From Edaphobacter aggregans DSM 19364 (GTDB taxonomy: Bacteria > Acidobacteriota > Terriglobia > Terriglobales > Acidobacteriaceae), in assembly GCF_000745965.1 (NCBI RefSeq), contig NZ_JQKI01000021.1, positions 46,011-110,010 on the forward strand: a DNA stretch of 64,000 nt, in the 5' to 3' direction. How positions within the stretch are numbered: position 1 is the first letter of the stretch; each line of letters opens with the position of its first letter. Of this stretch, positions 29,050 to 37,810 are shown piece after piece. Below the pieces are notes generated by a model that did not search any database, had not been told where the DNA came from, and was given only the letters and a program-made list of their open reading frames with translations. Made by a program: the position numbers and the translations under genes.

Positions 29050-30606
29050 ATGGCGACTACACAAGTTCAAGTCTCACCGGATACTGAGTCTGCAGCGAGG
29101 AATGCAGAGCGCACGCCGGACCCGTGCATCGTCGTGATCTTCGGAGCGTCGGGCGATCTAACGAAGCGCAAGCTGCTGCCTGCGCTGTATCACCTGCAGC
29201 AGGGCGGCCTTCTGCCGCAGGACTTCGCGGTGCTGGGCGTGGCGCGGCGGACGCTCGAGCAGAGCTTCGCTCCGGACATGAAGGAAGGCATCATCGCGGG
29301 CGGCGGCGTGGAGGACAACGATCCGAAGCTGGTGCCGTTTGTGGAGCGGATTCAGTACTACGCGATGAACTTCGACGATGCGAAGGGATATGAGGGCTTG
29401 ACGAAGAAGCTGGCCGAGATGGACGGCAAGTACAAGACGCGCGGGAATCGCCTGTTTTACCTAGCGACGGCGCCGGAGTACTTCTCGGACATTGTGAAGT
29501 TCCTGGGCGAGCATGAGATGGCGCAGCCGGAGCCGGACGCGAGCGGCAAGGCTCCGTGGGTGAGGACGATCATCGAGAAGCCGTTCGGGCACGATCTGGA
29601 TTCGGCGCGTGCGCTGAACGATGAGGTGAACAAAGTCTTCAACGAGGACCAGATCTTCCGCATCGACCACTACCTGGGCAAGGAGACGGTGCAGAACATC
29701 CTGGTGTTCCGGTTTGCCAATGGGATCTTCGAGAACGTGTGGAACCGGAACTATATCGACCACGTGGAGATTACGGCGGCAGAGTCGATCGGGATCGAGG
29801 GCCGCGGGCCGTTCTACGAGCAGGCGGGCGCCCTGCGCGATGTGGTGCAGAACCATGTGATGGAGCTGTTGAGCTTTGTTGCGATGGAGCCGCCGGTGTC
29901 GTTCCAGGCAGACGCGGTTCGCGCGGAGAAGGTGAAGGTGTGGAGGGCGATTACGCCGATTCATCCCGCCGACACGGTGCGTGGACAGTACGGGCCGGGC
30001 ATTGTGGACGGCAAGCCGGTTCCGGCATATCGCCAGGAGGATCGTGTGCATCCGCGATCGCAGACGGAGACGTACGCTGCGCTGCGGCTTGAGATCGAGA
30101 ACTGGCGCTGGGCCGGCGTGCCGTTTTACATACGCGCGGGCAAGCGGCTGGCCAAGCGCGTGACGGAGATTACGGTGCAGTTCAAGCAACCGCCGATGCT
30201 TCTGTTCAAGGGCGGCGAGTGCCATGACTCAAGCGCGATCAAGCCGAACCTGATCTCGATGCGGATTCAGCCGGATGAGGGCATCTCGCTGCGGTTTGGA
30301 GCGAAGCTGCCGGGGCCGAGCATGGACATCGCGCCGGTGCAGATGAACTTCAACTATGCGGATGCGTTTGGCAAGTCGTCAGCCAATGGCTACGAGCGGC
30401 TGCTGCTGGATGCGATGCTGGGCGACGGCACGCTGTTTGCGCATCGCGACGGCGTGGAGGCGACCTGGGCGCTGATGACGCCGATTCTGAAGGCGTGGGC
30501 GGAGAATCCGGTGAAGGACTTTCCGAACTATCCAGCGGGGACATGGGGACCGTCGGCGGCGGATGCGCTGCTGGAGTCTGAGGGGCGCAAGTGGCGTAAG
30601 CTGTGA
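29050..30606 (+). CDS. zwf: Glucose-6-phosphate 1-dehydrogenase
   Basis: A 518-residue enzyme oxidising glucose 6-phosphate to 6-phosphogluconolactone, first step of the oxidative pentose phosphate pathway. The coenzyme motif is VVIFGASGDLTKRKLLPALY, the substrate/catalytic segment is FRIDHYLGKETVQNILVFRF, and EKPFGHDLDSARALN and RAGKRLAKRVTEITVQFK are typical. AAGGGAG precedes the ATG, and the gene is 28 bases after gnd, so they are cotranscribed. A strong terminator lies between it and pgl. Confidence 0.97.
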   Translation: MATTQVQVSPDTESAARNAERTPDPCIVVIFGASGDLTKRKLLPALYHLQQGGLLPQDFAVLGVARRTLEQSFAPDMKEGIIAGGGVEDNDPKLVPFVERIQYYAMNFDDAKGYEGLTKKLAEMDGKYKTRGNRLFYLATAPEYFSDIVKFLGEHEMAQPEPDASGKAPWVRTIIEKPFGHDLDSARALNDEVNKVFNEDQIFRIDHYLGKETVQNILVFRFANGIFENVWNRNYIDHVEITAAESIGIEGRGPFYEQAGALRDVVQNHVMELLSFVAMEPPVSFQADAVRAEKVKVWRAITPIHPADTVRGQYGPGIVDGKPVPAYRQEDRVHPRSQTETYAALRLEIENWRWAGVPFYIRAGKRLAKRVTEITVQFKQPPMLLFKGGECHDSSAIKPNLISMRIQPDEGISLRFGAKLPGPSMDIAPVQMNFNYADAFGKSSANGYERLLLDAMLGDGTLFAHRDGVEATWALMTPILKAWAENPVKDFPNYPAGTWGPSAADALLESEGRKWRKL

Positions 30607-30618
30607 TTCAAACAAGAG

Positions 30619-30648
30619 GCTCCCGGCGTCTGGCGTCGGGAGCTTTTT
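30619..30648 (+). terminator. Rho-independent terminator between zwf and pgl
   Basis: GCTCCCGGCG (30619-30628) pairs with CGTCGGGAGC (30634-30643), one G-T wobble, around TCTGG, followed by TTTTT. It sits 12 bases after the zwf stop and 39 bases before the pgl start. Confidence 0.88.
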
Positions 30649-30686
30649 CGTGTACTGAAGGAATTTCACTCGAGAGACTCAAGACC

Positions 30687-31484
30687 ATGCCGCGTCCTGT
30701 GACTGTTACGTATTGCATCTCTTCGACACCGGCAGAGGTGGCGAAGGCTGCTGCTGAGTTGTTCGCTTCTGCTGCTGCGGCGGCTGCGAGTGTGCGTGGG
30801 ATTGCGCGGGTGGCGATCTCGGGAGGGACGACGCCGAAGGCGATGTTCGCGCTGCTGGCCGATCCTTCGCAGCCGTTTGTGAAGCAGGTGCCATGGGACA
30901 GGCTGGACTTATATTGGGTGGATGAGCGGTGCGTGGGGCCGGATGATCCGGAGTCGAACTATCGGATGACGCGGGAGGCGCTGCTGTCGAAGGTGCCACT
31001 GCCGGCGGAGCGAATTCATCGCATGGAAGGTGAACTGGAGCCGGAGGAGGCGGCGGCGCGGTACGAGGCTGCGATCCGCAACGGCTTTCGGCTGGAGGGC
31101 GCGGAGACGCCGACCTTCGACCTGGTGCTGCTAGGGATGGGGGACGATGGTCATACGGCCTCGCTGTTTCCGCACACTGAGGCTCTGAACGACATGACCC
31201 ACATCGTGGTGGCGAACCATGTGCCGCAGAAGGACACGTGGCGCATTACGCTGACCTGGCCGGTGATCAACCAGGGCAGGGAGGTGGCGTTTTTGATCGA
31301 GGGCGAGAAGAAGGCGCAGGTGTTGCACGATGTTCTGCTGGGGCCGTATCAGCCGGAGACGTATCCCTCGCAGATCATTCGTCCGGCGAGCGGAAAGCTG
31401 ACGCTCTTGCTGGATGCGGCGGCAGCATCTAAGCTTCCTGCACCGGCAGATGGCGGTTCGACCGGAATTCTGGAGCTTAAGTAA
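30687..31484 (+). CDS. pgl: 6-phosphogluconolactonase (DevB type)
   Basis: A 265-residue enzyme hydrolysing 6-phosphogluconolactone, linking zwf to gnd. Family hallmarks are VAISGGTTPKAMFALLADPS, LDLYWVDERCVGPDDPESNY, LVLLGMGDDGHTASLFPHTE and ITLTWPVINQGREVAFLIEG. Start 30687 gives MPRPVTVTYCISSTPAEVAK; the open frame to 30603 runs through the zwf terminator and is not used. No strong ribosome site is visible before it. glk begins one base after its stop, so the two are translationally linked. The terminator before it suggests it is transcribed partly by readthrough or from its own promoter. Confidence 0.94.
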   Translation: MPRPVTVTYCISSTPAEVAKAAAELFASAAAAAASVRGIARVAISGGTTPKAMFALLADPSQPFVKQVPWDRLDLYWVDERCVGPDDPESNYRMTREALLSKVPLPAERIHRMEGELEPEEAAARYEAAIRNGFRLEGAETPTFDLVLLGMGDDGHTASLFPHTEALNDMTHIVVANHVPQKDTWRITLTWPVINQGREVAFLIEGEKKAQVLHDVLLGPYQPETYPSQIIRPASGKLTLLLDAAAASKLPAPADGGSTGILELK

Positions 31485-31485
31485 G

Positions 31486-32535
31486 ATGATTTTGGCTGGC
31501 GACGTCGGGGGAACGAAGGTTCACCTGGCACTCTATGATTTCTCCGGCGGGCGGCTGCATCCGATCCGCGATCAGAAGTTTCCTGCGCACGAATTTGCGG
31601 CGCTGGATGCGGTGGTGAACGCATTTCTGGCTGGCGATGACAAGAGCCCCGCGACGAAGCGGGAGGAGATTCTGGCGGCATGTTTTGGCGTGCCGGGGCC
31701 AGTGCGGAACGGACGGCTGAAGCTGACGAACCTGCCATGGACGCTGGATGTTCGCGATCTGTCGCGGTTGCTTTCCATTCAACACGTCTTTCTGATCAAC
31801 GATCTTGAGGCGAATGGCTACGGGATTCCGGAGCTGGCGCCGGAGATGGTCTACACGCTGCACAAGGGCGATGAGAATGCCGTGGGGCACAGGGGCCTGG
31901 TCTCGGCGGGAACAGGGCTGGGCGAGGCGCTGCTGATATGGGACGGCAAGACGCATCAACCGATCCCTTCGGAGGGCGGTCACTGCGACTTTGCAGCGCG
32001 GACGCAGAGAGAGGTGGCTCTGCTGGAGTATCTACACGGCAGGCTGAATGGACGCGTGAGCTTTGAGCGCGTGGTCTCGGGGCTGGGGATCAAGAACGTC
32101 TACGAGTTTCTGTGCGATGTGGAGAAGATGGATGAGCCGAAGTGGCTGTGTAATCGCATGGCCGGCGAAGACCCGAATGTGGTGATCGGCGAGTGTGCGG
32201 AGGATGGGTCGAGTTCGATCTGCTTTGAGACGATGAAGATCTTTGCCTCGGCGTATGGGGCGGAAGCGGGCAATCTTGCCCTGAAGGTGCTGGCTACGGG
32301 TGGGATCTACCTGGGCGGGGGGATCGCTCCGAAGCGGCTGAAGACGATGCAGAATGGATTTTTCATGCAGGCGTTTATGGACAAGGGGCGGATGTCGCCG
32401 CTGCTGCAGTCGATTCCTGTGCGGGTGATCCTGGATGACACGTGCGCCCTGCTGGGTGCGGCGGCGTATGCGGAGGCGCGTGCGGCGGAGTTGTGCGGGC
32501 GCTCGGAGAGGGCGGAGTCAGTACAGCTTTCCTGA
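31486..32535 (+). CDS. glk: Glucokinase
   Basis: A 349-residue ROK-unrelated glucokinase of the Glk family, phosphorylating glucose with ATP to give the substrate of zwf. The phosphate-binding loop is ILAGDVGGTKVHLALYDF, AACFGVPGPVRNGRLKLTNL and PWTLDVRDLSR are the family segments, LINDLEANGYGIPEL contains the catalytic Asp, and VSAGTGLGEALLIW and PSEGGHCDFAARTQREVALL complete the active site. ATG 31486 follows the pgl TAA by one base; the earlier frame is inside pgl. GGAG lies upstream. With the GH15 gene it would convert alpha-glucan to glucose 6-phosphate. Confidence 0.95.
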   Translation: MILAGDVGGTKVHLALYDFSGGRLHPIRDQKFPAHEFAALDAVVNAFLAGDDKSPATKREEILAACFGVPGPVRNGRLKLTNLPWTLDVRDLSRLLSIQHVFLINDLEANGYGIPELAPEMVYTLHKGDENAVGHRGLVSAGTGLGEALLIWDGKTHQPIPSEGGHCDFAARTQREVALLEYLHGRLNGRVSFERVVSGLGIKNVYEFLCDVEKMDEPKWLCNRMAGEDPNVVIGECAEDGSSSICFETMKIFASAYGAEAGNLALKVLATGGIYLGGGIAPKRLKTMQNGFFMQAFMDKGRMSPLLQSIPVRVILDDTCALLGAAAYAEARAAELCGRSERAESVQLS

Positions 32536-32557
32536 AATCGAAATCGAAAGAGGACGT

Positions 32558-32932
32558 ATGAAGGCAATTCGTTTTTTCGCAAGGCGTTCACTGCTTGCTG
32601 TAGTTTCATTCGCGATCATACTTGCGCCGAGGCTTGCCTTGGCACATGCGGTTTTGGTGGTATCGACACCATCGGCCCATGCGACGGTGAAAGGGCCGGA
32701 GATGACGGTCCATCTCAAGTTCAATTCGCGCATTGATGGCACTCGCTCGCGTTTGTATCTGGTGGAACCGAGTGGACAGGTTCGGATGCTGACGCTTGCG
32801 CCGCAGGACGCGGCCGATTCGCTTGCCGCAGAGAGTGTGAAATTGAGCGCGGGCGAGTACACGATTCGCTGGCAGGTGCTTGCAGCCGATGGGCACATCA
32901 CGCGCGGTGAGATTCCGTTTGTGGTTCAATAG
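32558..32932 (+). CDS. copC: CopC domain copper-binding protein
   Basis: A 124-residue exported protein. The signal peptide (FFARRSLLAVVSFAIILAPR then LALA) ends directly before HAVLVVSTPSAHATV, so the mature protein starts with the His that ligates Cu(II) in CopC. The single immunoglobulin-like domain continues with EMTVHLKFNSRID, SRLYLVEPSG and ends IRWQVLAADGHITRGEIPFV VQ, where D-x-H supplies the other expected ligands. AGAGGACG precedes the ATG at 32558. copD begins 28 bases later. The pair is known to bind periplasmic copper and move it across the inner membrane. Confidence 0.92.
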   Translation: MKAIRFFARRSLLAVVSFAIILAPRLALAHAVLVVSTPSAHATVKGPEMTVHLKFNSRIDGTRSRLYLVEPSGQVRMLTLAPQDAADSLAAESVKLSAGEYTIRWQVLAADGHITRGEIPFVVQ

Positions 32933-32959
32933 CCTCTTTCTTGATCCTGGTACTTTCTT

Positions 32960-34561
32960 GTGATCTGGCTACTCAAAGACTTCGACCTGCTCTCCGTGCT
33001 GTTGCGAGCTGCATCGCTGGCGCTGGAGGCGTTGACTGTCGGCGGCGTGGCGTTTCTCCTGCTCGTGGCGCTGCCGGGGGGAATTGCTTCCGATACAGTG
33101 CGGAGGCTTCGCACCGTAGTGGGTCGGTTCGCGCTGGCGCTTGCCAGTGTAGAGGTCCTTGCGATCGCTACCAGCTCAGCTATTCTCATCGGCGGTTCCG
33201 GCTTCACCTTTGGCGAGGTGGCCACCGCTGATTTCTTTTACTGGGGAATTCTGCTGTCGGTGAGCGCGCTGGCGCTCTTTCTCTTGATGCGCTCCGAGTC
33301 GCGCTGGAGGTTATTTGCGTGTGCGCCGTTCGCGTTGCTGGTGTTGCTGGCGTCGGTCGCGATGAGCCATGCCGCGGCGCGGCTTGATCATCGCGGGATT
33401 CTGCTGGCCCTCACGATGTTGCATCACGTGGGCGCCGCGGCGTGGATCGGTGCCATGCCGTTTCTGCTGATCGCTCTGCGCCGTGAGGAAGGCCATGGGG
33501 CTGCCGGACGGTATGTTCGCCGCTTTTCGACCATGGCGATTGCCTCTGTCTCTGTGCTCGTGCTCGGCGGAGTTGGAATGGCTGTTTTCTATATCGGCTC
33601 TTGGCAGGGGGTGTATGGAACAACCTACGGTGTCATGCTCCTGGCCAAGACGTATCTGCTGCTCCTGATTCTTGGAATGGGCGCGGGCAATTTCTTTCTG
33701 GTGCGGCAGATTGAGCGCGCACCTGCTCCTTTGCTGGTGCGTTTGCGGCGCTTCAGCGAAGCAGAGATCGGCCTGGGCTTTACGGCGATTCTTGCGGCGG
33801 CGTCGCTCACGTCGCAGCCGCCTGCTGTTGACCTGACTCGGGACCGTTTGACAGGCCACGAGATCCTAGAGCGCATGCGCTGGGTGCAGCCACGCTTGAC
33901 GAGTCCGCCTTTTGCGGCCTTGGCGCCGGCTTCTTCGATGCAGGTTGCAATTCAGAAGTCTGTTTTCAGTTCTGGATCGGAGCAGGATGCGAATGATCGT
34001 GCATGGAGCGAATACAACCACCACTGGGCCGGATTGATCGTGCTGGCTGCCGGATTGCTGGCGCTGATGGCACGTTCAAAGCGGTTCAAGTGGGCGCAGC
34101 ACTGGCCTCTGTTATTTATCGGGCTGGCGGTGTTCATCGTGCTGCGCGCGGATTCGGAGAACTGGCCGCTCGGTCCTCGATCCTTCTGGGCCAGCTTTTC
34201 CTCTCCGGATGTATTGCAGCATCGCATGTATGCGCTGCTGATTACGGCATTCGCGATCTTTGAGTGGGCGGTGGAGACAGGGCGGTTCAGGTCGCGTGCG
34301 GTTTCCTATGTGTTTCCGCTGCTATGTGCTGCCGGAGGCGCCTTGTTGCTGACTCATTCGCACGCGCTGGGAAACATCAAGGAAGAGATGCTGACGGAAC
34401 TGAGCCATACTCCTGTTGCCCTGCTGGGCGCGATGGCTGGCTGGAGCCGCTGGCTGGAACTACGGCTGCCCGGAAAACGTGACGCAAGGATCGCCTCGTA
34501 TGTGTGGCCAGTGTGTCTTGTGCTTGTGGGAGTGGTTCTGCTCGACTATCGGGAGACATGA
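32960..34561 (+). CDS. copD: CopD-like copper resistance membrane protein
   Basis: A 533-residue inner membrane protein. About 12-13 hydrophobic segments are visible, starting with LLRAASLALEALTVGGVAFL and ending near VWPVCLVLVGVVLL. The CopD core has the sequence LLALTMLHHVGAAAWIGAMP and AKTYLLLLILGMGAGNFFLV. A hydrophilic loop (YNHHWAGL preceded by EQDANDRAWSE) separates N- and C-terminal halves, and LLTHSHALGN has a His-x-His pair. The start is GTG at 32960 with a weak ribosome site, 28 bases after copC. Fusion of a CopD domain with extra membrane helices is longer than the 310-residue Pseudomonas CopD. Copper import is the family role; direction here is inferred. Confidence 0.85.
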   Translation: MIWLLKDFDLLSVLLRAASLALEALTVGGVAFLLLVALPGGIASDTVRRLRTVVGRFALALASVEVLAIATSSAILIGGSGFTFGEVATADFFYWGILLSVSALALFLLMRSESRWRLFACAPFALLVLLASVAMSHAAARLDHRGILLALTMLHHVGAAAWIGAMPFLLIALRREEGHGAAGRYVRRFSTMAIASVSVLVLGGVGMAVFYIGSWQGVYGTTYGVMLLAKTYLLLLILGMGAGNFFLVRQIERAPAPLLVRLRRFSEAEIGLGFTAILAAASLTSQPPAVDLTRDRLTGHEILERMRWVQPRLTSPPFAALAPASSMQVAIQKSVFSSGSEQDANDRAWSEYNHHWAGLIVLAAGLLALMARSKRFKWAQHWPLLFIGLAVFIVLRADSENWPLGPRSFWASFSSPDVLQHRMYALLITAFAIFEWAVETGRFRSRAVSYVFPLLCAAGGALLLTHSHALGNIKEEMLTELSHTPVALLGAMAGWSRWLELRLPGKRDARIASYVWPVCLVLVGVVLLDYRET

Positions 34562-34685
34562 GGGTGAATGATCGCAAGATCGAGCACGTCTAGTGGCCTC
34601 TGTCCGTCACAAAATACGCAGTCGTGTTGACGGTTTTCGTGGGTGGATCCCGGGATGCAAGGGCGTTTGCGTATGCTAGAAGAGT

Positions 34686-37292
34686 ATGACTTTGAAAGCG
34701 GTTGTTCGTTCCTCAGTCCTGGCCTTTGCCTTCGTCTTCACCACAATCACTGCTGTTCAGGCTCAACGCCTTCCCGGCGGAGTTCACCCGGAGCATTACT
34801 CTCTTGTCCTGACGCCTGATCTGAAGGCGGCGACCTTTGCTGGCGAGGAGACAATCGATCTTGTGCTGGGTCGTCCGACGACGGCGATCACGCTGAATGC
34901 GGCGGAGATCAAGTTTCTTTCGGTAAAGGCAGGTGCGCAGACGGCGCAGGTCTCGCTGGATGAGGAGAAAGAGCAGGCGACGTTCACATTTGCGCAGTCG
35001 CTGCCCGCCGGCAACGTGACGCTCAGCGTCAGCTACACGGGCATTCTGAACGACAAGCTGCGCGGGTTTTATCTTTCGAAGACGAAGGCGCGGAACTATG
35101 CGGTGACGCAGTTTGAGCCTACGGATGCGCGGAGGGCTTATCCGAGCTTTGACGAGCCGGCGCTCAAGGCGACCTATGACATCGCGCTGGTGATCGATGC
35201 GGGCGACAATGCGATTGCGAATACGCAGGTGGTTTCGGATACTCCGGGGCCGGTTGCGGGCAAGCACACGGTGAAGTTTGCGACGACTCCGAAGATGTCG
35301 ACGTACCTGGTGGCGTTTCTGGTGGGCGACTTCAAGTGTACGACGGGCAAGGCGGATGGCGTGCCGATTCGTGCGTGCTCGACTCCAGACAAGGTGGAGA
35401 TGACGAAGTTTGCGCTGGAGAGCGCGGAGTACATCCTGCCGTACTACGACAAGTATTTCGGGATTAAGTATCCGATGCCGAAGCTGGACATGGTTGCGCT
35501 GCCGGACTTTGAGGCGGGCGCGATGGAGAACTTCGGCTGCATTACGTATCGCGAGACGGACCTGCTGGTGGATGAGAAGACGGGTGCGATTCCGGCGAAG
35601 AAGCGCGTTGCGATTGTGGTGGCGCACGAGATGGCACACCAGTGGTTCGGCGACATGGTGACGATGCAGTGGTGGGACAACCTGTGGCTGAACGAGGGCT
35701 TTGCGACGTGGATGGAGTCGAAGCCGGTGGCGAAGTGGAAGCCGGAGTGGAACTTTCCGCAGGACGATGCGCGCGACCTGGACGAGACATTGAACCTCGA
35801 TTCGCAGAAGACGACGCGGACGATTCGCGCGAAGGCGGAGACGCCGGGCGAGATCAACGAGATGTTTGACGGCATTGCGTACGGCAAGGCCGGCGCGGTG
35901 CTGGGGATGGTGGAACACTACCTGGGCGAGGAGGTCTTCCGGCAGGGCGTGCACAACTATCTTGCGGCGCATCTGTATGCGAATGCGACGGCGGAGGACT
36001 TCTGGAACGCGCAGACGGCGAACTCGCATCAGCCGGTGGACAAGATCATGCAAAGCTTCGTGACGCAGCCGGGGGTGCCTCTGCTGACGTTCTCGCAGCA
36101 GGTCGCGGGCGGGGCTCCTGTCGCGCAGAGCCGCTTCTTTCTTTCGGCAACGGCAGGAGGAGATAAGCAGCAGCGTTGGACGCTGCCGGTCTGCCTGAAG
36201 ACGGAAGGAAAGCCTGTCTGCCGGGTTGTGAATTCTGGGGATGCGGCGGTCCCGGTTCCTGCGGATGTGAAGATTCCGTTCTTCTATGCGAATGCGGGGG
36301 CGAAGGGTTATTACCGCACGGCGTATACGAGGGATCAGTTGGAGGCGATTACGGCGAAGGCTGAGATGTCGCTGACTCCGCCGGAGCGGATTGGGCTGCT
36401 TGGAGATCGTTGGGCGCTGGTTCGCTCGGGCCAGGGAACGGTGGGGGACTATCTGAAGCTTGTGCTGGCGCTGAAGAGCGATCCGAACGGGTTTGTGATG
36501 GAGACGGCGCTCGACAAGGTGAAGTCGATCGACGCGCGCATTGCTACGGATGAGGACCGGAAGCAGCTTGCTGCCGTGCTGCGGCGCGAATTTGGGCCGG
36601 TGTATGCGGAGCTGGGGCATCCGGTCCACGGGGAATCGTACGACCGGCAGGAGCTTCGTGCGGAGCTGATGGAGGTTCTTGGCGCGGCCGAGGATCCTGC
36701 TGTGCTGGCCGAGGCAAAGGAGCTGACCGATCGCTCGTTTGCTGACGGGGCGCGGAGGGACAAAGGGCTCGATCCGATCCTGACCGACTCGGCTCTTGCC
36801 GTGACAGCGGCACATGGGGATGCAGCGCTGTACGAAAAAGTACTGGCGGCGAGCAAAGACCCGAGCGATCCGGGCTTGCAGTCGGAGGCGCTGCGGACAC
36901 TGGCGTACTTCCGGAGTCCGGAGCTGGTGACGAGAACGCTGGACTATGCGGTGTCAGGCCAGGTGAGGAACCAGGACAGCTGGATTCCGATCGCGATTCT
37001 GCTGGGCGGACGAGATACACGCGACCAGGCCTGGAGCTATGTCCAGCAGAACTGGGATAAGGTCCATGCGCAGATGACGACGGCCTCCGGGGCGCGCATT
37101 GTGGCTGCGGCGGGGTCGTTCTGCTCGGTGGAGAAGCGGGACGAGGTGGTGAGCTTCTTTGGGACGCATAAAGTGGATGCGGCGCAGCGCACGCTGGCCA
37201 AGGCGATCGACAACATTAACGACTGTGTGCAGCTTCGCAAGGCGCAGGAGCCGGGGCTGCATCAGTGGCTTGAGAGCAATACGAGGCCGTGA
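34686..37292 (+). CDS. M1 family metallo-aminopeptidase, exported
   Basis: An 868-residue zinc aminopeptidase of the PepN/ERAP type with a signal peptide (SVLAFAFVFTTITAVQAQ). The substrate-binding exopeptidase motif GAMEN is in FEAGAMENFGCITYRET, and the zinc site is VAHEMAHQWFGD (His near residue 314) with the third ligand in NLWLNEGFATWME. The C-terminal half is the alpha-helical ERAP1-C-like domain. It would remove N-terminal residues from peptides in the periplasm or outside. It is preceded by a 124-base gap and followed by a strong terminator, so it is monocistronic. No clear ribosome site stands out beyond AGAAGAG. Confidence 0.95.
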   Translation: MTLKAVVRSSVLAFAFVFTTITAVQAQRLPGGVHPEHYSLVLTPDLKAATFAGEETIDLVLGRPTTAITLNAAEIKFLSVKAGAQTAQVSLDEEKEQATFTFAQSLPAGNVTLSVSYTGILNDKLRGFYLSKTKARNYAVTQFEPTDARRAYPSFDEPALKATYDIALVIDAGDNAIANTQVVSDTPGPVAGKHTVKFATTPKMSTYLVAFLVGDFKCTTGKADGVPIRACSTPDKVEMTKFALESAEYILPYYDKYFGIKYPMPKLDMVALPDFEAGAMENFGCITYRETDLLVDEKTGAIPAKKRVAIVVAHEMAHQWFGDMVTMQWWDNLWLNEGFATWMESKPVAKWKPEWNFPQDDARDLDETLNLDSQKTTRTIRAKAETPGEINEMFDGIAYGKAGAVLGMVEHYLGEEVFRQGVHNYLAAHLYANATAEDFWNAQTANSHQPVDKIMQSFVTQPGVPLLTFSQQVAGGAPVAQSRFFLSATAGGDKQQRWTLPVCLKTEGKPVCRVVNSGDAAVPVPADVKIPFFYANAGAKGYYRTAYTRDQLEAITAKAEMSLTPPERIGLLGDRWALVRSGQGTVGDYLKLVLALKSDPNGFVMETALDKVKSIDARIATDEDRKQLAAVLRREFGPVYAELGHPVHGESYDRQELRAELMEVLGAAEDPAVLAEAKELTDRSFADGARRDKGLDPILTDSALAVTAAHGDAALYEKVLAASKDPSDPGLQSEALRTLAYFRSPELVTRTLDYAVSGQVRNQDSWIPIAILLGGRDTRDQAWSYVQQNWDKVHAQMTTASGARIVAAAGSFCSVEKRDEVVSFFGTHKVDAAQRTLAKAIDNINDCVQLRKAQEPGLHQWLESNTRP

Positions 37293-37315
37293 CGGTTTCG
37301 GTACCGTTAAGCGTT

Positions 37316-37357
37316 AAACGCCGGAGTGCGCTGAATCAGTGGGCTCCGGCGTTTTCT
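37316..37357 (+). terminator. Rho-independent terminator after the M1 aminopeptidase gene
   Basis: AAACGCCGGAG (37316-37326) pairs perfectly with CTCCGGCGTTT (37344-37354) across a 17-base loop, with GTTTTC following. It starts 24 bases after the stop. Confidence 0.8.
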
Positions 37358-37553
37358 TTGCCTGTCGTGCCGCCGCAGGAAGCGGAGCGGTGAATTTCAG
37401 TCCGTTCATGCTGGCAAACGCAAGATGCGTTGAGGTCTGTGAGGTCAGGCATGCGATTGCGGGGCGATATACCCCACAAAAGTGTTAGGAAACAAGCACT
37501 AATGTGCGTTGACTTTGAATTGGTGCACCGATAGTTTCCCAGAAGAGGACACC

Positions 37554-37763
37554 ATGAAGAAATCACTCCTGATTCTCGGCCTTACTCTCTTCCTTTCGGC
37601 AGCCCTCCCGCTCCATGCACAAGGTGGAACGATCATCACGGACGGCGACTGCACGGACTCGCCGGAGAACCCAACTGTCATTCTCGCTGTGGTGGGCTCC
37701 GCGGGCGCGTTTCTGGCCTCGGCGCGCGGGCGGATCAAGATTCGGCGCGACTCCTCGAAATAA
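37554..37763 (+). CDS. Small PExPT-type exosortase substrate
   Basis: A 69-residue protein made almost entirely of sorting signals. Residues 1-23 form a signal peptide (MKKSLLILGLTLFLSAALPL HAQ), residues 37-41 are PENPT, residues 42-60 form a hydrophobic helix (VILAVVGSAGAFLAS) and the end is basic (RGRIKIRRDSSK). Only about 13 residues, GGTIITDGDCTDS, lie between the predicted signal cleavage site and PENPT, and they include one Cys. AGAGGACACC precedes the ATG at 37554. The exosortase gene starts 48 bases downstream. I recall PExPT-CTERM proteins as the partners of exosortase J in Acidobacteria; the match rests on this memory, on the motif and on adjacency. Confidence 0.82.
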   Translation: MKKSLLILGLTLFLSAALPLHAQGGTIITDGDCTDSPENPTVILAVVGSAGAFLASARGRIKIRRDSSK

Positions 37764-37810
37764 CTCGCGGGGCAATCTCTCCGCTCTTACACGTTGTTCT
37801 ACGGATCGGC

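Noticed and set aside
34713..36815. A 700-codon open frame opposite the M1 aminopeptidase
   Set aside because: The composition (very high Arg and His) is that of an antisense shadow, and the sense strand has clear zinc and GAMEN motifs.
37509..37537. TTGACT-N17-TAGTTT as a promoter for the PExPT gene
   Set aside because: The hexamers and spacing are acceptable, but transcription would start at about 37544, inside the ribosome site, leaving too short a leader.
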